From an uncultured Paenibacillaceae bacterium (GTDB lineage Bacteria; Bacillota; Bacilli; Paenibacillales; DA-C8): 45,478 nucleotides of DNA. Under the pieces are notes generated by a model that was not told where the DNA came from, made no database searches, and was given only the letters and a program-made list of their open reading frames with translations. The stretch lies in contig CALGAO010000137.1 in the NCBI GenBank assembly GCA_937957685.1, positions 1 through 45,478 on the forward strand, given 5' to 3'. A program made the position numbers and the translations under genes. Positions 24,564-32,609 of this stretch are shown here, one piece after another. Each line of letters starts with the position of its first letter. Positions within the stretch are counted from its first letter, which is position 1.

Positions 24564-24947
24564 TTATCGAACGGTTCTGTGGGTCTCGCCGTCATCAATA
24601 TCCAGCACCTGATTGTCCGGACCGACGTGCACCACCTTCGGCTTGTGGGTCCTTGCCTCTTCTTCCGACATCAGCGCATAGGAGATGATGATCACCACAT
24701 CCCCGGGCTGAACCAGCCGCGCCGCCGCGCCGTTCAGGCAGATGACGCCGGAGCCGCGCGGTCCCGGGATCGCGTAGGTCTCAAGACGAGCTCCGTTGTA
24801 ATTGTTGACGACCTGCACCCTTTCGTTCGGCAGGATATCCGCCAGCTCCATCAGCTCCTCGTCGATGGTGATGCTGCCAACATAATTCAGATTTGCTTCC
24901 GTTACCGTCGCTCTGTGGATCTTGCCCTTCATCATCGTGCGAAACAT
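24564..24947 (-). CDS. panD: Aspartate 1-decarboxylase
   Basis: Makes beta-alanine from aspartate for pantothenate synthesis. The proenzyme cleaves itself between glycine and serine to form a pyruvoyl cofactor; with the ATG at 24947 the site NYVGSITID places this at G24-S25, exactly the position known in E. coli, which supports the start. GGAGG lies eleven bases upstream. The 127 residues match the family, including NNYNGARLETYAI and GAAARLVQPGDVVIIISY. It follows panC by one base, so the three pan genes form one operon. Confidence 0.95.
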   Translation of the reverse strand: MFRTMMKGKIHRATVTEANLNYVGSITIDEELMELADILPNERVQVVNNYNGARLETYAIPGPRGSGVICLNGAAARLVQPGDVVIIISYALMSEEEARTHKPKVVHVGPDNQVLDIDDGETHRTVR

Positions 24948-24948
24948 C

Positions 24949-25842
24949 TTATACCAGACCTCCTTCCGCATCCCACAATCGGTTGTCGATCAAACGGGTC
25001 TTCCCGAACCGGACGGCGAGCGCCGCCAGAACCCGGGAAGACCTGAGCGCTTCGCTGATCGGCAGTTCGTCACCCAGCGGCTGAAGCGTCGGGAAGGCGA
25101 CGAGCTCCACATAATCAATATCCGCCAGCGGCGAAGTCGTGATCGTCTCGCGGATCCGCTCGCGCACCTCGCGGACCCTCACCCCTGGCTGACTGCGAAT
25201 CAGGTCGTCAGCGGCTTGCAAAGAGCGATTCAGCACCAGCGCCTGCCTGCGCTCCTCCTCGCTCAGGTAAACATTGCGCGAGCTCAGAGCCAGCCCGTCC
25301 GCTTCGCGGATGATCGGGCATGGCACGATCTCCGTCGGAATGTTCAGATCGGCCGTCATCTGCATGATCACGGCGACCTGCTGGGCATCCTTCATGCCGA
25401 AGTAAGCCCGATCCGGCTGCACGATATGAAGCAGCTTGGAGACGACCGTGCACACCCCGTCGAAATGCCCCGGGCGGGATGCGCCGCACAGACCGGAGGT
25501 GAGCCCCGATACGCTCACGGTCGTCAGCGGCCTGGTCGGATACATCTCCTCCACACCTGGCATAAAGACGATGTCCGCGCCAGCCTCGGAGGCGATCTCC
25601 ATGTCTCGCCGCTCGTCGCGGGGATAGCGCTCATAATCCTCATTCGGGCCGAATTGCAGCGGATTGACGAACACGCTGATCACGACCAGCCCGTTGTCCT
25701 CCCGCGCCCTCCGGATCAGGCTGGCATGTCCCGCATGCAGATACCCCATCGTCGGGACCAGGCCCACCTTCCCTTCCGGTTGTTCTTTCCTGTACTGCCT
25801 GACTGCCTGTCGAACTTCTGCGATCGTTCGCAACACGATCAT
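24949..25842 (-). CDS. panC: Pantothenate synthetase
   Basis: Joins pantoate and beta-alanine with ATP to form pantothenate. The 297 residues hold the nucleotide-binding HxGH-type motif (PTMGYLHAGHASLI, about residues 29-42), FVNPLQFGPNEDYERYPR, and YFGMKDAQQVAVI. The C-terminal block SSRNVYLSEEERRQA is typical. Its ATG overlaps the panB stop (ATGA), so panB and panC are translationally coupled. All genes for pantothenate from ketoisovalerate are thus present except the ketopantoate reductase. Confidence 0.96.
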   Translation of the reverse strand: MIVLRTIAEVRQAVRQYRKEQPEGKVGLVPTMGYLHAGHASLIRRAREDNGLVVISVFVNPLQFGPNEDYERYPRDERRDMEIASEAGADIVFMPGVEEMYPTRPLTTVSVSGLTSGLCGASRPGHFDGVCTVVSKLLHIVQPDRAYFGMKDAQQVAVIMQMTADLNIPTEIVPCPIIREADGLALSSRNVYLSEEERRQALVLNRSLQAADDLIRSQPGVRVREVRERIRETITTSPLADIDYVELVAFPTLQPLGDELPISEALRSSRVLAALAVRFGKTRLIDNRLWDAEGGLV

Positions 25843-26711
25843 CGCTTGACCCCTCTTTTCCTATCCGATGTGTCTGTTATCGTGTCCAGGATGCCCTCAT
25901 CCATGTGATAAACATTTGACTCATCCGGGAACTGTTTCCCTTTCACCTCTTGCACGTACTCGCTGACCGCCTGCCTGATCGCGTCGCCAATATGCGCATA
26001 GGTCTTGACGAACCGGGTCTTCAGCGGTGTCGCATAGTCGAGCACGTCATGATAGACAAGCACCTGGCCGTCGCAGAACCTGCCGGACCCGATGCCGATC
26101 GTCGGAATCTGCAGCCTGCTCGTGATCAGCTGCGCGAGTTCCTCCGGCACCATCTCCAGCACAATCGCGTACACTCCCGCCTCCTCCAGCGCCAGCGCAT
26201 CCTCCAGCAGCTTCTTCGCCTGCTCCGGGCTTCTGCCCTGCACCTTCCAGCCGCCGATGTTCAGCACCGATTGCGGGGTCAGCCCGATGTGGCCCATGAC
26301 CGGCATGCCGGCGCTTACGCAGGCGCGCACCTGCTCGACGATCTCCCTGCCGCCCTCCAGCTTGAGCGAATGGACGCCGCCCTCCTGCATCAGCCGCGCC
26401 GCATTGGCGATCGTCCGGTCGATGCTGCCGTGATAGGTGGCGAACGGCATGTCCGCCACGATGAACGTATGGCTGGCGCCCCGCTTCACGGCCTTGCTGT
26501 GATGGATCATATCGTCGAGTGTAACCGGAATCGTCGAATCATAACCGAGCACGACCATGCCCAGCGAATCGCCGACCAGGATGATGTCGGCGCCGGCTTC
26601 CTCGGCCAGCTTCGCCGATGGATAATCGTAGGCGGTGATCATCGCGATGCGCTCTCCGCCCGCCTTCATCTTCCTCATCGAAGCCGTGCTGATCTTCATC
26701 TTGTCGCTCAT
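25839..26711 (-). CDS. panB: 3-methyl-2-oxobutanoate hydroxymethyltransferase
   Basis: Transfers a hydroxymethyl group from methylene-tetrahydrofolate to ketoisovalerate, the first committed step to pantothenate and coenzyme A. The 290 residues from ATG 26711 (GGAGGAG eight bases upstream) match the family: ITAYDYPSAKLAEEAGADIILVGDSLG in the N-terminal part (with its metal-binding aspartate), VTLDDMIHHSKAV, and EMVPEELAQLI with IPTIGIGSG. It is the first gene of panB-panC-panD and is preceded by a leader with a terminator and an alternative pairing, so it is probably controlled by attenuation. Confidence 0.96.
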   Translation of the reverse strand: MSDKMKISTASMRKMKAGGERIAMITAYDYPSAKLAEEAGADIILVGDSLGMVVLGYDSTIPVTLDDMIHHSKAVKRGASHTFIVADMPFATYHGSIDRTIANAARLMQEGGVHSLKLEGGREIVEQVRACVSAGMPVMGHIGLTPQSVLNIGGWKVQGRSPEQAKKLLEDALALEEAGVYAIVLEMVPEELAQLITSRLQIPTIGIGSGRFCDGQVLVYHDVLDYATPLKTRFVKTYAHIGDAIRQAVSEYVQEVKGKQFPDESNVYHMDEGILDTITDTSDRKRGVKR

Positions 26712-26754
26712 TTGAATCACTCCTCCATGTTCATGAAGGACTGAAACCACATAT

Positions 26755-26783
26755 AAAAAACCCTAAGCTGCCTGCTTAAGGTT
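26755..26783 (-). terminator. Terminator in the panB leader
   Basis: AACCTTAAGC and GCTTAGGGTT form a ten-pair stem (one G-U) with a five-base loop, followed by a run of T, 45 bases before the panB start. Its position ahead of the gene suggests attenuation, not the end of an upstream gene, since birA ends more than 180 bases earlier. Confidence 0.8.
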
Positions 26784-26950
26784 CCCATGTACACAAGAAT
26801 CCCGTCAACAAGATCCTTCTGTCTCAGTCCTTAAGGTTCTAAGCAGAATCCGACCTTACCTGTGTGCAAATCTTCACTTGACTATACAACCGACTTGTTC
26901 CAACGGTGAGTGCAGTTCCGATCCCTGGATCCCGCCTCACCTACAGTATA
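26755..26950 (-). promoter_or_regulatory. Candidate regulatory leader of panBCD
   Basis: About 190 transcribed bases precede panB. Near the panB end is a terminator (26755-26783). Upstream, CTGCTTAG (26839-26846 on the minus strand) can pair with TTAAGCAG (26772-26779), which removes the 5' arm of that terminator, giving two exclusive folds. A hairpin GGTGAG/CTCACC encloses 26905-26941. A TATACT (26945-26950) is a possible -10 box, with a weak -35. The layout resembles the pan motif known upstream of pan genes in Bacillota, but I cannot confirm the family. Confidence 0.55.
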
Positions 26951-26969
26951 CCGGAAAATGACAGAAACG

Positions 26970-27770
26970 TCATCCGCCAATTGCTTCGGCAATCTCTCCC
27001 GAGTATACGGTTGTCACCTTGCCATCCTCCAACTGTACCATCAGGGCGCCATTCTCGTCAATGGACACCGGCATGCCGACGATCGGTCCCTGAGGGGTCA
27101 TCAGCTTGATCGGAGCCTTCGGCTGCCAGGCATGCGTCTCCCACAAGGTGCGGAACACGGCGAACCCCGCACTCTCATACAGATCGACCATGCTCTCCAG
27201 CTCGCGCAGGAAGGAGACGATGATCTCCTCCCGCTCATAGGCCTGTCCTCCCTCCGCCATCAGCGACGTTGCCTTCTCCTGCAGCCAATCCGGGAACTCC
27301 TCCCGCGGCACATTCACGGTGATGCCGACCCCCATGATCAGCTTGCGCTGATCCTCCGAGCAGGATTCGATCAGGATGCCGCTCAACTTGCGGTCATTCG
27401 CGTACAGATCGTTGGGCCATTTGAGGCGAATATCGATGCCGGTGATGCGGCGAAGCGTCCGGCAGAGAGCGACGGACGCGACGATCGTGAGATGAGACAG
27501 GTACCGATACGGGATGCGCGGACTGAGCACCAGGCTCATATAGATCCCTGCTCCCGGCGGGGAGAACCAGGGTCGGCCGAATCGCCCCCGGCCAGCCGTC
27601 TGCTGCTCCGCAAGGACGATCAGCCCGTCTCCCCCGCCGTTTCGTACCAGAAAGGCCGCCAGATTCTGCGTGGATGCCGTTTCTTCCACATGATGAATGG
27701 CCTGTCCATATCGGCATTGCCCGAGAGCTGCATGAAGTCTGTCCAATTGTATCCCCGTTAATGTCGTCAT
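26970..27770 (-). CDS. birA: Biotin--protein ligase without DNA-binding domain
   Basis: Activates biotin as biotinyl-AMP and attaches it to carboxylase carrier proteins. The catalytic domain is complete: the biotinyl-AMP loop GRGRFGRPWFSPPGAG, LKWPNDLYANDRKLSGILIE, and the small C-terminal SH3-like domain (about residues 215-266). From ATG 27770 it has 266 residues, and the ligase begins within the first 25, so the winged-helix repressor domain of B. subtilis-type BirA (about 65 residues) is absent; it should not act as the biotin repressor. The start overlaps the cca stop (ATGA) and has GGGG six bases upstream. Confidence 0.92.
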   Translation of the reverse strand: MTTLTGIQLDRLHAALGQCRYGQAIHHVEETASTQNLAAFLVRNGGGDGLIVLAEQQTAGRGRFGRPWFSPPGAGIYMSLVLSPRIPYRYLSHLTIVASVALCRTLRRITGIDIRLKWPNDLYANDRKLSGILIESCSEDQRKLIMGVGITVNVPREEFPDWLQEKATSLMAEGGQAYEREEIIVSFLRELESMVDLYESAGFAVFRTLWETHAWQPKAPIKLMTPQGPIVGMPVSIDENGALMVQLEDGKVTTVYSGEIAEAIGG

Positions 27771-29062
27771 CGGATTCCCCACATTTCCATATACTGGGCG
27801 GCGCGGGCAAGCAAGGCATCCTTCCGGTTCTCGACGTCACCTGTACCCGCATCCACCGCCAGCGCATGAAGCACTCTTCCCAGCCAGGGCCCCCGGCTAT
27901 CTGCCAGCGCGGTCAGATCGCGGCCGCTGATGTCCAGATCGCCTGGTCCCCATACTTCAAGCTGCGCAAGCCAATGCCCTGCTTGCCTGTCAAATATCTC
28001 ATACCATGGCGCATCGGCCAGCAAGGCGCGAAGTTCCAGCACTCGCTCGGCACAGGTTCGGCCGTAGGTCATCGCCCCATCCAGCCATGCCCTTCTGATC
28101 CGGTAATCATCGCCCGCTTCCGAGGCGAGCTCCTCCCGGATGAACCGGACAAGCGACATCGCTCGCACAATGCCTGAACGCATCTCGTTCGAGAACGTCA
28201 GCCTTCGCAGGATCGCATCCGCCTCTTCGGCCGTATGCCCGCCTGCCAGGAACAGGGCGGACCAGCGAGGCGTTTCCGACATCCCCGCCAGCTCCGCGCG
28301 TCTCAGGGCATCCAGCCATGCTGTGGCCGCACTCGGATCGTCGCCAGAGGCGATCGGCCGCCAGTCGAGGGAAACCTTCGCATGGCGGAGCAGGCGGGAA
28401 TCGCAGAGGAGCTGCAAGCCCCGCACCGGATCGGCCCCTGCCACCGTCTTGGTCAGCTCGATGCGCACGCGCTCCATCGCGATCGCCGTGAGCAGATGGC
28501 CCAGTTCCAGGATGGCGGACCAGGCCGATGGCTCAATCTGAAGCCGGTAACCAGCCGCGAAGCGGACGCAGCGGAGCATGCGCAACGCATCCTCCCTGAA
28601 CCTCTCCCGCGCATCGCCGACGCAGCGCAGGATGCCGGCCTTGAGGTCCTCCCGTCCGCCAAACGGATCGATGACCTCGCCGTTTACGTCCATCGCCATC
28701 GCATTGATCGTAAAATCCCGGCGCGACAGATCCTCCTCCAGGGAGTCCACGAAGTCCACATGGTCAGGCCTGCGGTGATCGGTGTATGGGCCTTCCTTGC
28801 GGAAGGTCGTCACCTCGAAGCCCCGCCCGCTTCTGACCACGGTCACCGTCCCATGCTGGAGGCCGGTGGCCACCGTATGCGGAAATAAACGCATGACGTC
28901 CGCCGGTGTGGCGGACGTGGCGATATCGATATCCTGAACCGGTTTATTCAGCAATCGATCCCGAACGAAGCCGCCCACCATATAGGCTTCATGGCCCGCT
29001 TCGATGAGCGTAAGCATGATGCGCTTCGCCTCGTTCAGGAGCGCTTCTCCTGCAAGTGCCAT
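27767..29062 (-). CDS. cca: CCA tRNA nucleotidyltransferase
   Basis: Adds or repairs the 3'-CCA end of tRNA. The 431 residues begin with the nucleotidyltransferase head (MVGGFVRDRLLNKPVQDIDIATSATP, with the catalytic DxD at D39/D41 or close to it), followed by RRDFTINAMAMDVNGEVIDPFGG and a helical tail. The size fits a class II enzyme that adds all three bases. Position between bshA and birA is the same as in B. subtilis. It follows bshA by three bases and overlaps birA by one codon. Confidence 0.94.
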   Translation of the reverse strand: MALAGEALLNEAKRIMLTLIEAGHEAYMVGGFVRDRLLNKPVQDIDIATSATPADVMRLFPHTVATGLQHGTVTVVRSGRGFEVTTFRKEGPYTDHRRPDHVDFVDSLEEDLSRRDFTINAMAMDVNGEVIDPFGGREDLKAGILRCVGDARERFREDALRMLRCVRFAAGYRLQIEPSAWSAILELGHLLTAIAMERVRIELTKTVAGADPVRGLQLLCDSRLLRHAKVSLDWRPIASGDDPSAATAWLDALRRAELAGMSETPRWSALFLAGGHTAEEADAILRRLTFSNEMRSGIVRAMSLVRFIREELASEAGDDYRIRRAWLDGAMTYGRTCAERVLELRALLADAPWYEIFDRQAGHWLAQLEVWGPGDLDISGRDLTALADSRGPWLGRVLHALAVDAGTGDVENRKDALLARAAQYMEMWGIR

Positions 29063-29065
29063 CGA

Positions 29066-30259
29066 TCAACAACCCACCTCATGTGCGTTCGCCTCGTTCG
29101 TCTGCCCCTGCTCTTCCATGCCAAGCACGCGATAATAGATCCGTTCATACAGTTCCATGATCTGATGATCGCTGAAACAGGTCCTCGCCCTGTCGATCCC
29201 CTTCTCCGACATCCGCTTGTGGAGAGCCGGATCGGTCAGCAGCTTGCGCACGTATCCGGCCATCGCCGTCGTATCTCCAACCGGGGCGAGAAAGCCGGTC
29301 TCGCCATGGGTGATCAACTCCGGGATGCCGCCGGTATCCGAGGCGACGGTCGGCACGCCGCAGGCCATGGCCTCCAGAGCCACCAGTCCGAAGCTCTCCT
29401 TCTCCGATGGCAACAGCAGACAGTCGGCCATCGAGATGACGTGGGCCACATCATCCTGCTTGCCAAGGAAGAAGACCTTGTCCTGCAGACCGAACTCCTT
29501 GATCTTGCAATGCACCTTGTGCAGCTCCGGCCCTTCGCCCACAAGCAGCAGCTTGCATGGAAGGTCGCGCGCCACCTGCGCGAAGATGTCGACGACGTCC
29601 ATGGCCCGCTTGACCGGCCGGAAATTGGAGATATGCATGAGGATCTTCTCGTGAGGAAGCGCATATTCGAGCCGCAGCCTGGATACTTCCTTCGGGTGAT
29701 AGATACGGCTGTCGACAAAATTATAGGTAAGATCAATCGGTCGGTCGATCTGCAGCAGCTGCCTCGTTTGTGTGAGCAGATCGCGAGAAACGGCCGTCAC
29801 CGCATCGCTCTTGTTGATGCCAAGGCGGATGATGTCCCTCAGTCCCTCATCGTGAGCCAGCACGGTGATGTCCGTGCCATGCAGCGTCGTCACCACCTTC
29901 AGATGATCGCCCACCATCTGCTTGGCCAGGATGGCGCATACGGCGTGCGGCACCGCATAGTGCACATGCAGCAGATCGAGCCCCTGCATGTTCGCCACCT
30001 GCGCCATCTTGCTGGCCAGCGAAAGATCATAGGGCGGATATCGAAAGACGTAATAGTCATTCACTTCAACTTCGTGATAGTAGATGTTATGGTGGTACCT
30101 GCCGAGTCGAAACGGCATGCTGTGCGTGATGAAATGCACCTCGTGCCCGCGGTCCGCGAGCAGCTTGCCGAGCTCGGTCGCAACAACACCGGAACCACCC
30201 AGTGTCGGATAGCATGTGATGCCGATCTTCAGCATCCTGCGTTCGCTGCGCGATGTCAT
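29066..30259 (-). CDS. bshA: N-acetyl-alpha-D-glucosaminyl L-malate synthase
   Basis: A GT4-family glycosyltransferase that joins UDP-GlcNAc and L-malate, the first step of bacillithiol synthesis. The N terminus (MLKIGITCYPTLGGSGVVATELGK, from residue 9) and the donor-binding ESFGLVALEAMACGVP and ASDTGGIPELI blocks match BshA. I chose ATG 30259 (397 residues), with GGGGG eight bases upstream; the longer open frame has no family similarity. In B. subtilis bshB1, the deacetylase for the next step, lies directly between mgsA and bshA; here only about 46 bases separate them, so that gene is missing from this locus. Confidence 0.93.
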   Translation of the reverse strand: MTSRSERRMLKIGITCYPTLGGSGVVATELGKLLADRGHEVHFITHSMPFRLGRYHHNIYYHEVEVNDYYVFRYPPYDLSLASKMAQVANMQGLDLLHVHYAVPHAVCAILAKQMVGDHLKVVTTLHGTDITVLAHDEGLRDIIRLGINKSDAVTAVSRDLLTQTRQLLQIDRPIDLTYNFVDSRIYHPKEVSRLRLEYALPHEKILMHISNFRPVKRAMDVVDIFAQVARDLPCKLLLVGEGPELHKVHCKIKEFGLQDKVFFLGKQDDVAHVISMADCLLLPSEKESFGLVALEAMACGVPTVASDTGGIPELITHGETGFLAPVGDTTAMAGYVRKLLTDPALHKRMSEKGIDRARTCFSDHQIMELYERIYYRVLGMEEQGQTNEANAHEVGC

Positions 30260-30305
30260 GTCTCGTTCCCCCTTGACGTGCCTGAAGCACGCATATGCAG
30301 GCTGT

Positions 30306-30737
30306 TTACTCCGATGGATCCGGTTGATCCGTTTGCTTGTACTTGTGCACGAGCTCCCGCCATGCGAAGTCTCCCCTGTCCAACGCCTTGACGAGGATCT
30401 CCCCGCTGGCGATATTCGTGGCAAGCGGAATGCCGTATACATCGCACAGCCTGAGCAAGGCGTTGATATCCGGCTCATGGGGCTGAGCCATAAGCGGATC
30501 GCGCAGGAAGATGATCAGATCCATGTCGTTCTGGGCAACCATCGCGCCGATCTGCTGATCGCCACCGAGCGGTCCGGACATGAACCGATGAACCTTCAGT
30601 CTGGTTGCCTCCATGATTCTCGTGCCGGTCGTGCCCGTTGCATACAGCTCATGTTTCGCGAATACATGCTCATAGGCGATGACGAAGTTCACCATCTCAT
30701 CCTTCTTGCGGTCATGCGCGATCAGAGCGATTTTCAT
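30306..30737 (-). CDS. mgsA: Methylglyoxal synthase
   Basis: Converts dihydroxyacetone phosphate to methylglyoxal and phosphate, a bypass when sugar phosphates accumulate. The 143 residues from ATG 30737 include IALIAHDRKKDEMVNF, TGTTGTRI, SGPLGGDQQIGAM with the catalytic aspartate, and FLRDPLMAQPHEPDI. GGGGAG lies ten bases upstream; a GTG three codons earlier is less likely. It follows dapB by about 25 bases and is probably co-transcribed, as in B. subtilis. Confidence 0.94.
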   Translation of the reverse strand: MKIALIAHDRKKDEMVNFVIAYEHVFAKHELYATGTTGTRIMEATRLKVHRFMSGPLGGDQQIGAMVAQNDMDLIIFLRDPLMAQPHEPDINALLRLCDVYGIPLATNIASGEILVKALDRGDFAWRELVHKYKQTDQPDPSE

Positions 30738-30762
30738 CTGTGCCACTCTCCCCGTTGGTGAC

Positions 30763-31566
30763 TTAATCGATAAACTGCTCGAAACCGTAGACGATGCCAG
30801 TCAGCTCCATGACTTTCTTCACCGCCGTATTGACGCCAGGCATATAGCTTGCCCGCTCATACGAGTCATGCCTGATCTTCAGGGATTGACCGTAAGCGCC
30901 GAAGATGACCTCCTGCTGGGCGAACACGCCGGGCAGCCTTACACTATGTATGCGGAAACCGTCATAATATGCGCCGCGCGCTCCTTCGATCTTCTCTTCC
31001 TCGTTCGGGTTGCCCTGTCGGAACTCTTCCCTCACCCCGGAGATCCATTCCGCCGTCTTCACCGCGGTCCCGGACGGCGCATCCAGCTTCTGGTCGCCGT
31101 GATACTCGATGATCTCCACATGCGGGAAATACTTGGCCGCCTGGGCCGCGAACTTCATCATCAGGATGGCGCCGATCGAGAAGTTCGGTGCGATGATGCC
31201 GCCGATGCCCTTCTCCTGCGCCAGCTTGTCCAGCATGTCGATCTCCTCCCGCGTGAAGCCGGTCGTGCCCACAACCGGTCTGACTCCCGCTTCGATGGCG
31301 ATCCTGGTATTCTGCACGGCGGCGTGCGGCACCGTGAAATCGACCAGCACATCGGCCCCGGATTCGAGAAGGGCAGACGCCAGATCAGCCGATACCGTCA
31401 CGCCGCATGCCGGGAGGCCAACCATTACGCCTGCGTCCATCCCCTGGCGCCCGGGGTCGATCGCGGCTACGAGCCTCAGCTGCTCGTCTCCAAGCACCAT
31501 CTTCACTACCTCGCGGCCCATTCGTCCGCCTGCTCCGCTAACAGCTACTTTGATGACCGATGTCAT
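30763..31566 (-). CDS. dapB: 4-hydroxy-tetrahydrodipicolinate reductase
   Basis: Reduces the DapA product in the diaminopimelate/lysine pathway, which also feeds dipicolinate in spores. The 267 residues have the Rossmann motif VSGAGGRMGREVV (9-21), VGTTGFT and the substrate motif ending DQKLDAPSGTA. The usual pair of histidines in that motif (E-x-H-H) reads Y-H-G here: the catalytic H156 is present, but the following residue is G157, and K160 is kept. The enzyme is probably active, since the catalytic histidine and lysine remain. The order dapB-mgsA is conserved in Bacillus. Confidence 0.94.
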   Translation of the reverse strand: MTSVIKVAVSGAGGRMGREVVKMVLGDEQLRLVAAIDPGRQGMDAGVMVGLPACGVTVSADLASALLESGADVLVDFTVPHAAVQNTRIAIEAGVRPVVGTTGFTREEIDMLDKLAQEKGIGGIIAPNFSIGAILMMKFAAQAAKYFPHVEIIEYHGDQKLDAPSGTAVKTAEWISGVREEFRQGNPNEEEKIEGARGAYYDGFRIHSVRLPGVFAQQEVIFGAYGQSLKIRHDSYERASYMPGVNTAVKKVMELTGIVYGFEQFID

Positions 31567-31581
31567 GGAAAGTCGTCTCCT

Positions 31582-32103
31582 TTACTCTATGATCATATAG
31601 GGTGCGAATTGATCGTGATATCGTTTGATATGCTGCAGCACGTCCTCGTGCTGCGGATTCAGCTTGAGTGCCTCCTGGGCTGCTTCCGCCGCCAGCCGGA
31701 AGTTTCCGAGCTCCGCATGCACCGCGCTCAGCAAGAGGTAGGCCTCCAGGCTGAGCGGGTCCTTGAGGATCGCTTCCCGCAACAGCCGGGTCGCCTGCCT
31801 GAGACGGCGCCTGCCGCCGGCTTCCGCGAGTATCTCGGCCTCACGTACCAGTTCCATCGCCTGCAGATGCAGAAGTTGGTAGCGGTAGGTCTCATGCGCA
31901 GGCTCCAGCTCGCATGCACGCTGCGCGTGCTTCAGCGCCGATGACAGCTTGCCGCTGCGCGCATAGGTGATCGACAGCCGGAAATGATACTCCGGGTTGT
32001 CCGGCTCCAGCTTGATCGCCTGCTCGAACGACCGGATCGCCTGCTCGAAGTCGTTGTCCAATATGGAGGCATAGGCCTGCTGAATCTGCTTCTTGCCGTT
32101 CAC
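31582..32103 (-). CDS. TPR-repeat protein
   Basis: A 173-residue protein made largely of tetratricopeptide repeats: IQQAYASILDNDFEQAIRSF with AIKLEPDNPEYHFRLSITYA, SGKLSSALKHAQRACELEPAH, and a C-terminal repeat GNFRLAAEAAQEALKLNPQHE. I chose GTG 32103, with AGGAGG nine bases upstream, over an earlier in-frame start without one. The middle stretch (REAEILAEAGGRRRLRQATRLLRE) is charged and helical. Its partner is unknown. It sits 15 bases before dapB and is probably in the same transcript. Confidence 0.78.
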   Translation of the reverse strand: MNGKKQIQQAYASILDNDFEQAIRSFEQAIKLEPDNPEYHFRLSITYARSGKLSSALKHAQRACELEPAHETYRYQLLHLQAMELVREAEILAEAGGRRRLRQATRLLREAILKDPLSLEAYLLLSAVHAELGNFRLAAEAAQEALKLNPQHEDVLQHIKRYHDQFAPYMIIE

Positions 32104-32155
32104 CGCGTACCACCTCCTCTTCGCATTCGGCTGATGGTACAGCATATGAAGGCCG

Positions 32156-32491
32156 TTACGGTTCGGTGTTCATTTTGGTCCAACGGTTGGCATCCCGGGT
32201 GGCAAACTTGCGCATCACCTTGTCATGCGCTTCCGTCAGGTCGATGTTTAACGAATTGGCGAAGCATATTATAATAAATAAAAGATCGCCGAGCTCCATT
32301 TCGATGGAATTGTCTGGCTCGGACGCTTTCTTGGGCTTCTCCCCGTAGAAATGGTTGACCTCGCGGGCGAGCTCGCCGGCTTCTTCGGTGAGTCTTGCGA
32401 GCATCGCCAGCGGGCTGAAATACCCTTCCTTGAACTGGGATATGTAGGCATCCACTTCACGCTGCATATCGGCGAGCGTCTTCTGTTTCAT
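32156..32491 (-). CDS. MazG-like nucleotide pyrophosphohydrolase (YpjD type)
   Basis: A 111-residue all-alpha NTP pyrophosphohydrolase of the short MazG type. The metal-binding EExxE and ExxD motifs are visible as TEEAGELAREVNH (about residues 31-43) and EMELGDLLFII (about 64-74). Such enzymes hydrolyse (d)NTPs or modified nucleotides and act as dimers. It corresponds by position to B. subtilis ypjD, just before dapB. The substrate cannot be read from sequence. Confidence 0.85.
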   Translation of the reverse strand: MKQKTLADMQREVDAYISQFKEGYFSPLAMLARLTEEAGELAREVNHFYGEKPKKASEPDNSIEMELGDLLFIIICFANSLNIDLTEAHDKVMRKFATRDANRWTKMNTEP

Positions 32492-32609
32492 AGGAACCCC
32501 CTGTCCGACATTGAGATAGACTTTTACTTCATGTTAACGCAAAGAGCACAGGTTGACAAATATTTTTGCTGCATATCGAACTTTCATTCGCGAATCAGGA
32601 GGTTATCGC

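Noticed and set aside
32553..32609. Earlier TTG start of the YitT-family gene
   Set aside because: The TTG at 32553 is part of a TTGACA sequence that may be the -35 box. The TTG at 32610 has GGAGG seven bases upstream and gives the usual length.
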